A stretch of 53,279 bases of DNA from Bacteroidales bacterium. GTDB taxonomy: Bacteria > Bacteroidota > Bacteroidia > Bacteroidales > Bacteroidaceae. This document shows, piece after piece, positions 7,969-16,213 of this stretch (position 1 is the stretch's first letter; each line of letters starts with the position of its first letter). The stretch lies in contig SFID01000005.1 in the NCBI GenBank assembly GCA_004555425.1, forward strand, positions 1 through 53,279, in the 5' to 3' direction. The notes below the pieces were generated by a model. It was not told the DNA's origin and did no database searches. It was given only the letters and a program-made list of their open reading frames with translations. The position numbers and the translations under genes are program-made.

Positions 7969-8025
7969 GGCGATTGACGGAAGTTTGTACTATTTGTACA
8001 CACCTCCTTCTGATAATCATTTCCG

Positions 8026-8056
8026 CTGAGTCACACGAGCAACGTGCGGTACATTT
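8026..8056. repeat. REP-like palindrome, copy 7
   Basis: CTGAGTCACACGAGCAACG then TGCGGTACATTT: a shortened copy ending 16 bp before the 3' end of the ampG-like gene. Outside the listed copies, the 7339-8071 spacer holds no gene that I can support. Confidence 0.6.
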
Positions 8057-8071
8057 CCAGTTCTCTGAGAA

Positions 8072-9361
8072 CTAATTTTCCTGCGCCACCATCGTCTCCT
8101 TCCGCCCAAAAAGCGGATTGACCTTGATGAGAGAGGTGACGAGGAGGGTGATGGGCGTGCAGAAGATGACGAGGATGAAGAAGTTGAGATAGCCTGTGAG
8201 GTTTTGCAGCCAGCCTGCGAAAAGGCCGGGCAGCATCATGCTCAGGGCCATGAAACCTGTGCAGAAGGCGTAGTGGCTGGTTTCGGACACGCCCTTGGCA
8301 AAGTAGAGCAGGAACATCATGTAGGCGGTGAAACCGAAGCCGTAGCCGAACTGCTCAAGGAAAATGCAGGTGTTGACGCTCCACAAATCTTGCGGCTGGA
8401 AATAGGCCAGATAGACGTACACGAGGTTGGGAACGGAAATCGCAAAAACCATCGGCCACTTCCAACGCCCGAAACCGTCGCGCGCAATGGCGATGCCGCC
8501 CAAGATGCCTCCCAAAAGGAGGCCGATGACGCCGACCGTGCCTTGCACGAAGCCAACTTCGGACGTGGTCAATCCCAAACCGCCCTTTTCAATCGGGTCT
8601 ATCAGGAAGAACTTGCAGATGGGCGTCAAGAGGGCTTCGGGGAAACGATACAGGAGCATAAAGAGGAGGGCAGCAATGATGCCTGGCTTCTTGAAGAACG
8701 TCACGAATGTTCCCCACATGGCCGTAAAGGTATCTCCGAAAGACTGGCCCGCAGTATGCGGCGTGTCTGCGGCAGGACGGGGCAAGGCGCGCAAATGATA
8801 GGCGGCGAAGCAGAGGAACACGAGCGCGCTGATGCCGAAGACAACGCCCCAAGCCCGCGCCGGCACACCATAATATACTTCCAAAGCACCCGCCAACATG
8901 ATGAGCGGACCATTGCAAACGATAGTGGCCAGGCGATAGAACGTGCTGCGCACACCGACATAGAGGGCCTGCTTGTGGCTGTCAAGTTCGAGCATATAGA
9001 AGCCGTCGGCCGCTATATCGTGCGTGGCACTGCTGAAAGCCACCAGCCAGAGCAGGGCGAGTATCCACGACAACGAGGCACCGATGGGCAAGAGGAAAGC
9101 CACGCCAGCGAGGGCCGAACCAATGAGCACCTGCATCGCCCATATCCACAAGCGCTTGGTGCCAAGCATATCTACGATTGGGCTCCAGAAGGGCTTGATC
9201 ACCCAAGGCAGATAGAGCCAAGCGATGAAGAAGGAGGTGTCGGTGTTGTCCACGCCCAAGCGTTTGAGCATGACTAGGGCTACTGTCACCACAATAACAT
9301 TGGGGATTCCCTCTGCAATGTAGAGGGAGGGAATCCAGGTGGAGGGATGAACTCTTCTCAT
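8072..9361 (-). CDS. AmpG-type MFS permease (muropeptide import family)
   Basis: The 429-residue product is an MFS permease with about 12 membrane segments. It resembles AmpG/PAT proteins: the start MRRVHPSTWIPSLYIAEGIP, the LPWVIKPFWSPIVD loop, HDIAADGFYM and the late FTAYMMFLLYFAKG segment are typical. AmpG carries GlcNAc-anhydroMurNAc peptides from periplasm to cytoplasm for peptidoglycan recycling. I place the start at the ATG at 9361, because the frame upstream would add 32 non-conserved residues and overlap the preceding gene. It lies 25 bp downstream of the SpoIID fusion gene in the same operon, which supports a cell-wall role. Substrate is inferred. Confidence 0.82.
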   Translation of the reverse strand: MRRVHPSTWIPSLYIAEGIPNVIVVTVALVMLKRLGVDNTDTSFFIAWLYLPWVIKPFWSPIVDMLGTKRLWIWAMQVLIGSALAGVAFLLPIGASLSWILALLWLVAFSSATHDIAADGFYMLELDSHKQALYVGVRSTFYRLATIVCNGPLIMLAGALEVYYGVPARAWGVVFGISALVFLCFAAYHLRALPRPAADTPHTAGQSFGDTFTAMWGTFVTFFKKPGIIAALLFMLLYRFPEALLTPICKFFLIDPIEKGGLGLTTSEVGFVQGTVGVIGLLLGGILGGIAIARDGFGRWKWPMVFAISVPNLVYVYLAYFQPQDLWSVNTCIFLEQFGYGFGFTAYMMFLLYFAKGVSETSHYAFCTGFMALSMMLPGLFAGWLQNLTGYLNFFILVIFCTPITLLVTSLIKVNPLFGRKETMVAQEN

Positions 9362-9386
9362 AGATGGAAAGACTTGGTGATTTGGA

Positions 9387-12300
9387 TTACTCGTAAAGCT
9401 GTTGGATTTCGGTGTCCTTATAATAATGGAGTAGAATGTCCGTATAGGGATAGCCATCGCGGCCCATCACAGCAGCGCCTATCTGGCAAAGCCCAACGCC
9501 ATGCCCCCACCCTGCTCCGTGGAGCGTAAAGGAAGCGGGCACGCCCTGTGCATTCTCCTCGCCCTTGTCCACCACGAAGGCAGAACTGTAGAGATGGCTG
9601 GACGAGAGGCTGCGGCGGATTTCGAGTTCCTTGCCTATGGTCATCGTCTTGAGCGTACCTACGATGCGCAGTTTCTCCAAGCGGCCGCCAGGTCCGCGCT
9701 TCACGGGCACGAGGTCAAGTATCTGGCCGAAATTTTCCTCGCGCTTGGTGCGAATGATTTGGGCGATTTCCTCCTGCGAATAGCGAACGGTCCAGCGGTA
9801 GAAGTCCTTCGTTTCGAGGTCGTAGTCATTGAGGACGGAGGCTAGCAGTTCGTGGTCGTCGGTATGGCAGAAAGCATCGGGCACTGAGCGAATATAGGCT
9901 TCGAGGTCCTGTGGGAGGGCAGCCTTTTCGCCGTTGGCAGCATCCACAATGGGCGTGAGGTAGGGTTTGTGTTTGTCCTCCCAGCACGTGGAATAGTCCT
10001 CGGTGATGCCGCCGCAGCATTTGGAGAAGCGGGCGTCGCAGATTTCGCCCTCGCTGGTAAGCACCAGACCGCGCGTGGAGAGCACGGCTTCGATGACGGC
10101 GGTGCTGGTCTGGCGCGTGACGCCTTGGTAGCGTTGGCAATGGTCGTCGGCACAGACATCAAAGAGAGTGTGGTCCTCGCGGTCGTACCAACGGATAAGT
10201 TCGTCCTCCTTGCGCACAAAGGAGAAGAAGCCACCCGTGCGTCCTGCACTCTCGCGGTGGCGCAGCATCTGGTGGAAGAGCCAACTGCGCGACACTACGG
10301 CGTGGGCGCGGAGGAGTTCGAGCGAAGCGGTCGCCTTCATCTCCGAACTGATGACGCTAATGAGATATTGCTCCACGGGCAATTCGTTGATGACAATGAG
10401 CATCTCCTCTTCGACAACGATACGTAGCGTGCCGCGGAAGGTTTGCGGTTCGCGGCGCTCCCAGTGGAACTGTTGGCCGATGGCCACATCTTCAAGGGTA
10501 AAGGTGCCCGATTCGTTTTCGGGCGTAAAGGTGAGTTCGCGATAGAGATTGCCGTTCCAGAGGATGCCGCCGTCGCGACACTCTGCCGTCTGGCGGCCGC
10601 GCAGAGTATCACCCTTGGCGATATAGTTCTCGTTGAGGGTAAAGGCGATATGATTCTCGCGCATAATGCCCACACTGACTGTGGGCTCTTCGGCAAAGAG
10701 TTCGCTGTAGTGGTCGTTGATAGCATCGGCACGGCGCGAGCGCGGGGCGGCATGGAGTTTGCGGGCTATCTGGTCCACTTCGCGGTCGGTCATAGCCACT
10801 TCGCGGAGGATGGAGATGGCCCCCTTGGCTGTGAGACGGCGGAAGTCCTCTTCGCGCGGCGTGATGAGCAGGCCGCCCATATCCAATGCGCCTGGGCTGA
10901 CGAGCATCTGCGATTTTCCCTCGGCAAAATAGCAATCGGGGCGGTGCTTGCGGCGTGGGAAAAGCACCATCACAACGCTGTCGCCATCCACAGGTCCGCC
11001 CTCCTGTCGCCAAGCAAGGAGGTTCATATCGGGTTCGCTCTGTCCCTCGGCTACGGGAAGGACATTGAGCAACTTACTAAAAACAACGCCTTCTTGGTCC
11101 TGCCGGTCACCCACAAGCACGAAGGCGGGACAGGCATAGCCATGCAAACGATAGACACCTATGGCCTTCGAAACGAATCCGTGCTCCTCGAGTTCGGCCT
11201 CCTCTTGCCCAGCCAAGGGATAGACTTTCTCCAGGCGGTTCTCGTAGAATTTCCAATCGCGCTCCAAGGGAACGACACCCCGGTCGCCTGCTTGCAGGTG
11301 GGCATGGTCGGGAGCAGATGCGCCGCAACGCGCTCCGTTGTAGAAGAAGAGGAAATCGGGCATCGTCCAGGCCAGGCGGTGCATCTCGCTGAGGAGGAGG
11401 GAGAGTTGCTGCAACTTATGGCGGCGCGTGGGGATAGTCAGATGGTGCGGCAATATGGGGAAGGGATTCACGAGCACCTGGTATTGTCCATCAAGGGGCA
11501 GGGCTATCTGCTCGGCTGGGCGGTTGCGGTCGCAGAGGAAGCAGGGGCGTTTCCTGAGATTGCGCTTGTCCACCTTGGCCGCCGTAGAGACGATGCGGCG
11601 CGGGTTGAATTGTACGGCAAGGGTATGGTCTTCGGTGGTGAGTTCGCGGGTTTGAATGTGGCTGGCCAGTTCTTCGAACCGCTGCTTCACCTCTGCCCAT
11701 CGCGCCATCTGCTCATCGAAGAAACTGAGCACGTCTTGCTGGCTCGCAGGTCGGTTCCACCGTTCGAGCATCGCACGGCGCGCTTTTATCTCTATGGTGC
11801 GCAGGCTGTCCTTATAGAGGTTGTTGCGGTTGATTTTGTCGAGCGGAAGGGCCGCATCGGAGTTGCCTTCCCAGCGGCGGCAGAGATAGAGTTCGTCAAA
11901 GATTCTGCCAATGCGGTAGCGGCGCGAGAAGGCCAGCCCCAAGGCATAGTCCTCGCCGTAGGAAGTATTGGGGAAACCGATTTGGCGGAGGATGTCGGTG
12001 CGGAAGGCGCGCGGCGCACCGAGGCCATTGATGCGCAGGGCATTGTTGCGGCCATTGTCGGCAGTCCATTCCTTATGGGCAATCAGTCCGGGCGGCAAGG
12101 TGTTGAGTTGGAAGTCCACCATGCGATAAGAGCCAATGACCATAGCAGCCTTCTGCTTGTGGAAGGCTTCGACAATGCGTGCCAACGTGGCTGGACCGCT
12201 ATACAGATCGTCGGAATCCAGCTGCACGGCATATCTACCGCAGGAGGAATGACGAATGGCAAGGTCCCAGCAACCGCCAATGCCGAGGTCGCGGGCTTCG

Positions 12301-13220
12301 GGGATGAGATGTACAATGCGCTCATCGGAGAGGGAACGGATAGCCTCTGTCGTACCATCGGTGGAGTGGTTATCAACGACAATCACGTTGAAATCGAACG
12401 GTGCTTCCTGCTCGAGGACGCTGCGGATGGCATCGGCGATGGTGCGCTCGCGGTTTCTGACGGGAATAATTACGGAAGCCTCCACGGGATACTGGGTATC
12501 GTCGTTCGGAAGGTCGTCGTATTCGTCGGGAGCCAGCCAGGCACCAATGCGCTTGAGGTGTTCGGTGCAGGCGCGCTCGTTTTCGAGTTGCACCTCGCGG
12601 TTGGCGGGATTCACATAGTCAAACTGTATCTCGCCGCTCTTGCGCAGGTCGGTCTCGACTTCGGTATATAGAAATTCGCGCAGGTGGACCAGGCGGCCCT
12701 TTGTGCTAAGGAAGAGGCGCAGGGCATAGAGGGCGGCGTAGCGGAAACGTACGTTGCGGTCGGCGAAGAAGTCCTGGAGCAGTTGGGTGCGCACCATGAG
12801 CAGACTGCCGAAGTCGAAATCATCGCGCACACTGCCTTCCTGATAATCTATGACGGGATGCGGAGTGACCACGCCCGCCTTCTCTTCGTAGCGGTCGGCA
12901 TATACCATGGCGGCCTGCGTGTCCTGCGCCACGGCGAGCATACGTTCCAAAGCGCGATAGCCGAAGCGCAACTGCTGGGGCTTCAAGTAGAGCACCGTAA
13001 AGGCTGCCTTGCTGCGCGCGGCCACGGCGCGGAGGAATTTGCTGCTGGAAAGGGAGTCGGTGGCCAGCACCTCGCATTTTTTGGGGGACAGGTCGATGGT
13101 GTCCTTCTCACCACTCAACACGTAAATATGCGCAACGATAGGGTTGTCGGCCAAGGCGGCCAGCGTTTCCGCAAAGGTTTCGCCCGCCCAAGGCGCGAGG
13201 AAGAGATTTATCTGCTGCAT
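9387..13220 (-). CDS. Triple fusion: GT2 glycosyltransferase - DUF4922 phosphorylase-like - SpoIID
   Basis: This 1277-residue protein joins at least three units. Residues 1-230 look like a degenerate GT-A domain. Residues 247-470 are a GT2 glycosyltransferase (EASVIIPVRNRERTI, VVDNHSTDGT, acidic LDSDDLY near 334-340, late GEDYALG). Residues 555-830 are a DUF4922/GalT-HIT-like unit with CFLC at 560-563 and H639-A-H641-L-Q643. Residues 845-1277 are a SpoIID/LytB domain with the presumed catalytic E960 (ISSEMKATASLELLRAHAV), SKCCGGITEDYSTCWED and GWGHGVGLCQIGA at 1237-1249. There is no signal peptide or membrane segment, so the SpoIID part appears cytoplasmic, unlike classical SpoIID. It lies between a membrane protein gene and ampG. 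Domains are seen; the joint function is inference. Confidence 0.88.
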   Translation of the reverse strand: MQQINLFLAPWAGETFAETLAALADNPIVAHIYVLSGEKDTIDLSPKKCEVLATDSLSSSKFLRAVAARSKAAFTVLYLKPQQLRFGYRALERMLAVAQDTQAAMVYADRYEEKAGVVTPHPVIDYQEGSVRDDFDFGSLLMVRTQLLQDFFADRNVRFRYAALYALRLFLSTKGRLVHLREFLYTEVETDLRKSGEIQFDYVNPANREVQLENERACTEHLKRIGAWLAPDEYDDLPNDDTQYPVEASVIIPVRNRERTIADAIRSVLEQEAPFDFNVIVVDNHSTDGTTEAIRSLSDERIVHLIPEARDLGIGGCWDLAIRHSSCGRYAVQLDSDDLYSGPATLARIVEAFHKQKAAMVIGSYRMVDFQLNTLPPGLIAHKEWTADNGRNNALRINGLGAPRAFRTDILRQIGFPNTSYGEDYALGLAFSRRYRIGRIFDELYLCRRWEGNSDAALPLDKINRNNLYKDSLRTIEIKARRAMLERWNRPASQQDVLSFFDEQMARWAEVKQRFEELASHIQTRELTTEDHTLAVQFNPRRIVSTAAKVDKRNLRKRPCFLCDRNRPAEQIALPLDGQYQVLVNPFPILPHHLTIPTRRHKLQQLSLLLSEMHRLAWTMPDFLFFYNGARCGASAPDHAHLQAGDRGVVPLERDWKFYENRLEKVYPLAGQEEAELEEHGFVSKAIGVYRLHGYACPAFVLVGDRQDQEGVVFSKLLNVLPVAEGQSEPDMNLLAWRQEGGPVDGDSVVMVLFPRRKHRPDCYFAEGKSQMLVSPGALDMGGLLITPREEDFRRLTAKGAISILREVAMTDREVDQIARKLHAAPRSRRADAINDHYSELFAEEPTVSVGIMRENHIAFTLNENYIAKGDTLRGRQTAECRDGGILWNGNLYRELTFTPENESGTFTLEDVAIGQQFHWERREPQTFRGTLRIVVEEEMLIVINELPVEQYLISVISSEMKATASLELLRAHAVVSRSWLFHQMLRHRESAGRTGGFFSFVRKEDELIRWYDREDHTLFDVCADDHCQRYQGVTRQTSTAVIEAVLSTRGLVLTSEGEICDARFSKCCGGITEDYSTCWEDKHKPYLTPIVDAANGEKAALPQDLEAYIRSVPDAFCHTDDHELLASVLNDYDLETKDFYRWTVRYSQEEIAQIIRTKREENFGQILDLVPVKRGPGGRLEKLRIVGTLKTMTIGKELEIRRSLSSSHLYSSAFVVDKGEENAQGVPASFTLHGAGWGHGVGLCQIGAAVMGRDGYPYTDILLHYYKDTEIQQLYE

Positions 13221-13261
13221 GTTTTTCTATATAATATATATAAGGTATAGTTGCAAAGTTT

Positions 13262-14539
13262 TTATTCGTCCTTGATATTATCCTTATTGACAATATCCTT
13301 GACGCCCGAGAAGAAATCAACCACGCTGTTCTTCACCTGTTTGTAAAACCACTTGGAGCCCGCCACCACGTTGCGCGCAATGAAGACGGCGGCGATGGCT
13401 ATCCACTTGCCCAGGAGGATGATGCCGCGCAGGGTATAGCGCAGACAATTCTCGGGTGTCAGGTTGTACTTGGCATCCATACAATTCCATCGCCAGATGA
13501 CGAGGATGGGCAAGCCGAAGCCGCAAATCCAATGCAAGATGGCCCATGCGCTGCCGCCATCGCCATAACCCACAACGGGCACCTCGCTGATGGCGCTCCA
13601 AGGCAGACCATTGGCCAGCAGTACGAACAGGCCCGAAAACTTGAAAGCAAGGAAGGAGAAGGCGATGACGTACAACCAGCGATGGCCGATGTATTCGAGG
13701 ACCTGCGCCACCTTGCCTCCGCTCTCGGCTATCGCTTCTGCCAACTGGTGAAGGAGTACGAAGCCACAGCACATGGCGGGCAGGCGCACAAGGAAGCGTA
13801 CCAGCGGTGTGGGCTCTGCAAGCCACGTTTGCAGCACATAGGTAACGCCACCCAGCACCACAACGGCAATCGCCATCAACACCATGCGGTTCGGCAGGTA
13901 CTGCTCGCTCTGTCGGTAGAGATAGCCCAGCGCGATGAGGAATGCCACAAGCAATTCGGGATAACCGCCGCCAGGAATAATGGGCACCTTGATGTCCAAC
14001 CATTGCATCCAAAGCAAGAGAACGAAGGCCACCAGCGCCACCACGCCTACGAGTTGCACACGTCCCAGACGGGGCAGCAGCAGACCGGCCACCTTGCGCG
14101 CACCAAAGAAGGCGAGCACACCGACCAGCATCGCGCGGAAGAGCCAATACAACTGGCAGAGCGCGCTGTCGTAGCCGCTCATACCGAAGACGATGGCCCA
14201 CATCCGCTGGGAGGTTTCGGCAAAGGAGTAATAGGCACTCGCGCCCTCGGCTGCGGCTGGCTCTGGACCAACCATACCTATCCACGCAAAGAAATTGTGG
14301 GCAATCAGAAAGAACAGGCTGAAAGCCAAGAAGGGCACATAGATAGCCCGAAGCTTGCGTTTGATATAGGTCCGCTCGTTGTCAAGATAGACTTCCTGAA
14401 ACTGCAATCCCTGATAGAAAAACACTGATACGCCCAGAAGAGTGGCCAATTCTTTGAGCCAAAGGGGCACACCGCTGACCGCCATCACCAGAAAGGCGGC
14501 GGCCAATGCTTTGAGTATAGGTACTACGGAGTCCTTCAT
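13262..14539 (-). CDS. Polytopic membrane protein, acyltransferase-3-like
   Basis: This 425-residue protein has about ten hydrophobic segments. Its layout (MKDSVVPILKALAAAFLVMA start, YWLFRAMLVGVLAFF, PGGGYPELLVAFLIALGYLY) recalls acyltransferase-3 family proteins that modify surface sugars. However, the usual N-terminal R...D...RG and the catalytic histidine of that family are not visible, so it may be inactive or a different membrane family. It is the first gene of a minus-strand operon and ends 42 bp before the SpoIID fusion, suggesting a shared role in the envelope. The C-terminal ~50 residues are amphipathic and charged. Function is not assigned with confidence. Confidence 0.6.
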   Translation of the reverse strand: MKDSVVPILKALAAAFLVMAVSGVPLWLKELATLLGVSVFFYQGLQFQEVYLDNERTYIKRKLRAIYVPFLAFSLFFLIAHNFFAWIGMVGPEPAAAEGASAYYSFAETSQRMWAIVFGMSGYDSALCQLYWLFRAMLVGVLAFFGARKVAGLLLPRLGRVQLVGVVALVAFVLLLWMQWLDIKVPIIPGGGYPELLVAFLIALGYLYRQSEQYLPNRMVLMAIAVVVLGGVTYVLQTWLAEPTPLVRFLVRLPAMCCGFVLLHQLAEAIAESGGKVAQVLEYIGHRWLYVIAFSFLAFKFSGLFVLLANGLPWSAISEVPVVGYGDGGSAWAILHWICGFGLPILVIWRWNCMDAKYNLTPENCLRYTLRGIILLGKWIAIAAVFIARNVVAGSKWFYKQVKNSVVDFFSGVKDIVNKDNIKDE

Positions 14540-14835
14540 TTGTTAGGATAGATTTGTTGCTTTTGGGGAAATGGAATGGGATGACAGAGATGTTTTTTTA
14601 TGACGGAAGGACCGGGGAAGGTGATTTCTCTGCCGTTCACAGGTCTGGCACTTTCCGTTCGCAGGTCCGAGAAAGCCAGCGTTGCACGCCCGTGGAACGG
14701 GACGAAAACGAAGGACCTAGGAATGGCCAAGTGCCTTCGCAAATTCCTTTCACCCCACCCCTTCGACATGTTTGAGAACCTGCCATTATGTGCGGCGAGA
14801 GGAGAATGCGCGCTGCCCCTCTGCGAAACGCAGGG
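14540..14835. other. Spacer with no recognised feature
   Basis: This 296-bp gap lies between two minus-strand genes. I find no convincing gene, full promoter match or strong hairpin in it; the small frames present lack any recognisable content. Confidence 0.5.
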
Positions 14836-16104
14836 CTACATAAACGGCGTCAGCAGATTGCCAAACCATCCCGCGATGCGCTTGCGGATGGGAATCTTCT
14901 TCCAGCGCTCTGGCGTCAGCAGGTAGCAGCGCTCCGTCATGTCCGTGCAAAAGATACGCGAGAGTTCGGCAGTGGTATGGGGGTCGGCAATGAGCAGGTT
15001 GCACTCGTAGTCGAACGATAGGCTGCGACTGTTGAGATTCGCCGAACCTACGAAGGCGTAGGTGCTGTCAACCATCATAATTTTGCTGTGGTGGAAACCG
15101 CCTTGGAAATAGTACACCTCGGCGCCCGCCCGCATGAGTTTCTTCATATTGTGATCCACCACACGCGGCGTAATGGGCACATCGCATTTCTCCGAGACCA
15201 TCACCTGCACGCGCACGCCGCGCTTCTGGGCGCGCCGCAGGGCTTTCGTGATATGGCGGCAGGGCACGAAGTAGGGGCTGATGATTTGGATGTTCGTGCG
15301 AGCGGAGTTGATGGCCTGAAGGAAGGTGTCGTGGATAATCTTGGGCGAATCCTGCGGGTCGCGATTGACCACGCCAACGCGCTTCTGCCCCGCCGTCTGC
15401 GTGGTGTCGGTGCATAGTCCTTTATACATAAGGTGTGGCTGGCGCGTGCCGGGATAGTATTTCGTGCCTTTCAGGTCCTGGTGCGTAATAGCGTTCCAGA
15501 AATTGACGAACACGCTTTGCAGCCAAGCCACAGCATCGCCCTCAATGCGCAGATGCAGGTCGCGCCACTCGCCAAACTCGGGTTTGCCCTTGATGTAGTA
15601 GTCGGCCACATTCATGCCGCCCGTATAGGCCACCATGCCGTCAATGACGACAATCTTGCGATGGTCGCGGTGGAAGGCATGGTTAATCCAGGGGAACCGT
15701 ATGGGGTCGAACTGATAGATTTCGATGCCAACGTTGCGCAGGGAGTCAAGGTGGCGATGCTTGAGCGGGCGATTGTTGGACCTGTTGCCCCACCCATCGA
15801 AGATGGCGCGCACCTCCACGCCCTCGGCAGCCTTGCGCGCAAGGAGGCGAAAGAGTTGATCGGAGATGGAGTCGTTGCGGAAGTTGAAATATTCCAGGTG
15901 GACGCTCTCGCGGGCCTGCGAGATAGCTGTGAAGAGGTCGTCGAAGAGTGCCTGCCCCTTTGAGAAGAGACAGACGCGATTGTTATCAGTAAACTCCACC
16001 CCGTACGTTTCCTGCAGGAAGCGCACAACGGCACTGTCGCTACGCTGAGCGCGCATCGCAGTGACCATCATCAGGCAGGCGAGGAGTAGAATCAGTTTTC
16101 GCAT
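14836..16104 (-). CDS. Periplasmic phospholipase D-like protein (cardiolipin synthase-like)
   Basis: The 422-residue protein belongs to the phospholipase D superfamily. It has two HKD motifs, H148-x-K150-x4-D155 (RDHRKIVVID) and H339-x-K341-x4-D346 (FHHSKIMMVD), each followed by the conserved GG/GS-N segment (TGGMN, VGSANLNSRS). Paired HKD motifs are typical of cardiolipin or phosphatidyl-transferring enzymes. Unlike inner-membrane cardiolipin synthases, it starts with a cleavable-looking signal peptide (MRKLILLLACLMMVTAMRAQ) and has no transmembrane hairpin, so it probably works in the periplasm. It follows kdsD on the same strand after a 109-bp spacer with two hairpins. Lipid substrate is inferred. 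Confidence 0.85.
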   Translation of the reverse strand: MRKLILLLACLMMVTAMRAQRSDSAVVRFLQETYGVEFTDNNRVCLFSKGQALFDDLFTAISQARESVHLEYFNFRNDSISDQLFRLLARKAAEGVEVRAIFDGWGNRSNNRPLKHRHLDSLRNVGIEIYQFDPIRFPWINHAFHRDHRKIVVIDGMVAYTGGMNVADYYIKGKPEFGEWRDLHLRIEGDAVAWLQSVFVNFWNAITHQDLKGTKYYPGTRQPHLMYKGLCTDTTQTAGQKRVGVVNRDPQDSPKIIHDTFLQAINSARTNIQIISPYFVPCRHITKALRRAQKRGVRVQVMVSEKCDVPITPRVVDHNMKKLMRAGAEVYYFQGGFHHSKIMMVDSTYAFVGSANLNSRSLSFDYECNLLIADPHTTAELSRIFCTDMTERCYLLTPERWKKIPIRKRIAGWFGNLLTPFM

Positions 16105-16126
16105 AGAAGGAATAAAACAAGGATTC

Positions 16127-16159
16127 CTATTGCGAACAATCTGAAGTACGCAATAGGAG
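16127..16159. repeat. Inverted repeat between kdsD and the PLD gene
   Basis: CCTATTGCG and CGCAATAGG form a 9-bp perfect stem. It could lie in the PLD gene leader; its role is unknown. Confidence 0.4.
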
Positions 16160-16170
16160 GAAAATGTTCT

Positions 16171-16206
16171 GGGAGAGGCACCTATTCTGGGCCTCTCCCT
16201 TTTTTT
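16171..16206 (+). terminator. Terminator-like hairpin with T-tract on the plus strand
   Basis: GGGAGAGGC (16171-16179) pairs with GCCTCTCCC (16191-16199), followed by seven T. The T-tract is on the plus strand although both flanking genes read minus, so it would block antisense transcription; on the minus strand it is a hairpin without a T-tract. Confidence 0.6.
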
Positions 16207-16213
16207 GGTTTTA

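Noticed and set aside
7570..7977. 135-codon plus-strand frame in the REP cluster
   Set aside because: It is made of palindromic repeats and the 34-bp palindrome; no protein features.
10443..12671. 742-codon open frame antisense to the SpoIID fusion
   Set aside because: The sense strand has clear domain motifs; the antisense product looks like a reverse image of biased codons, rich in Gly, Val and Glu.
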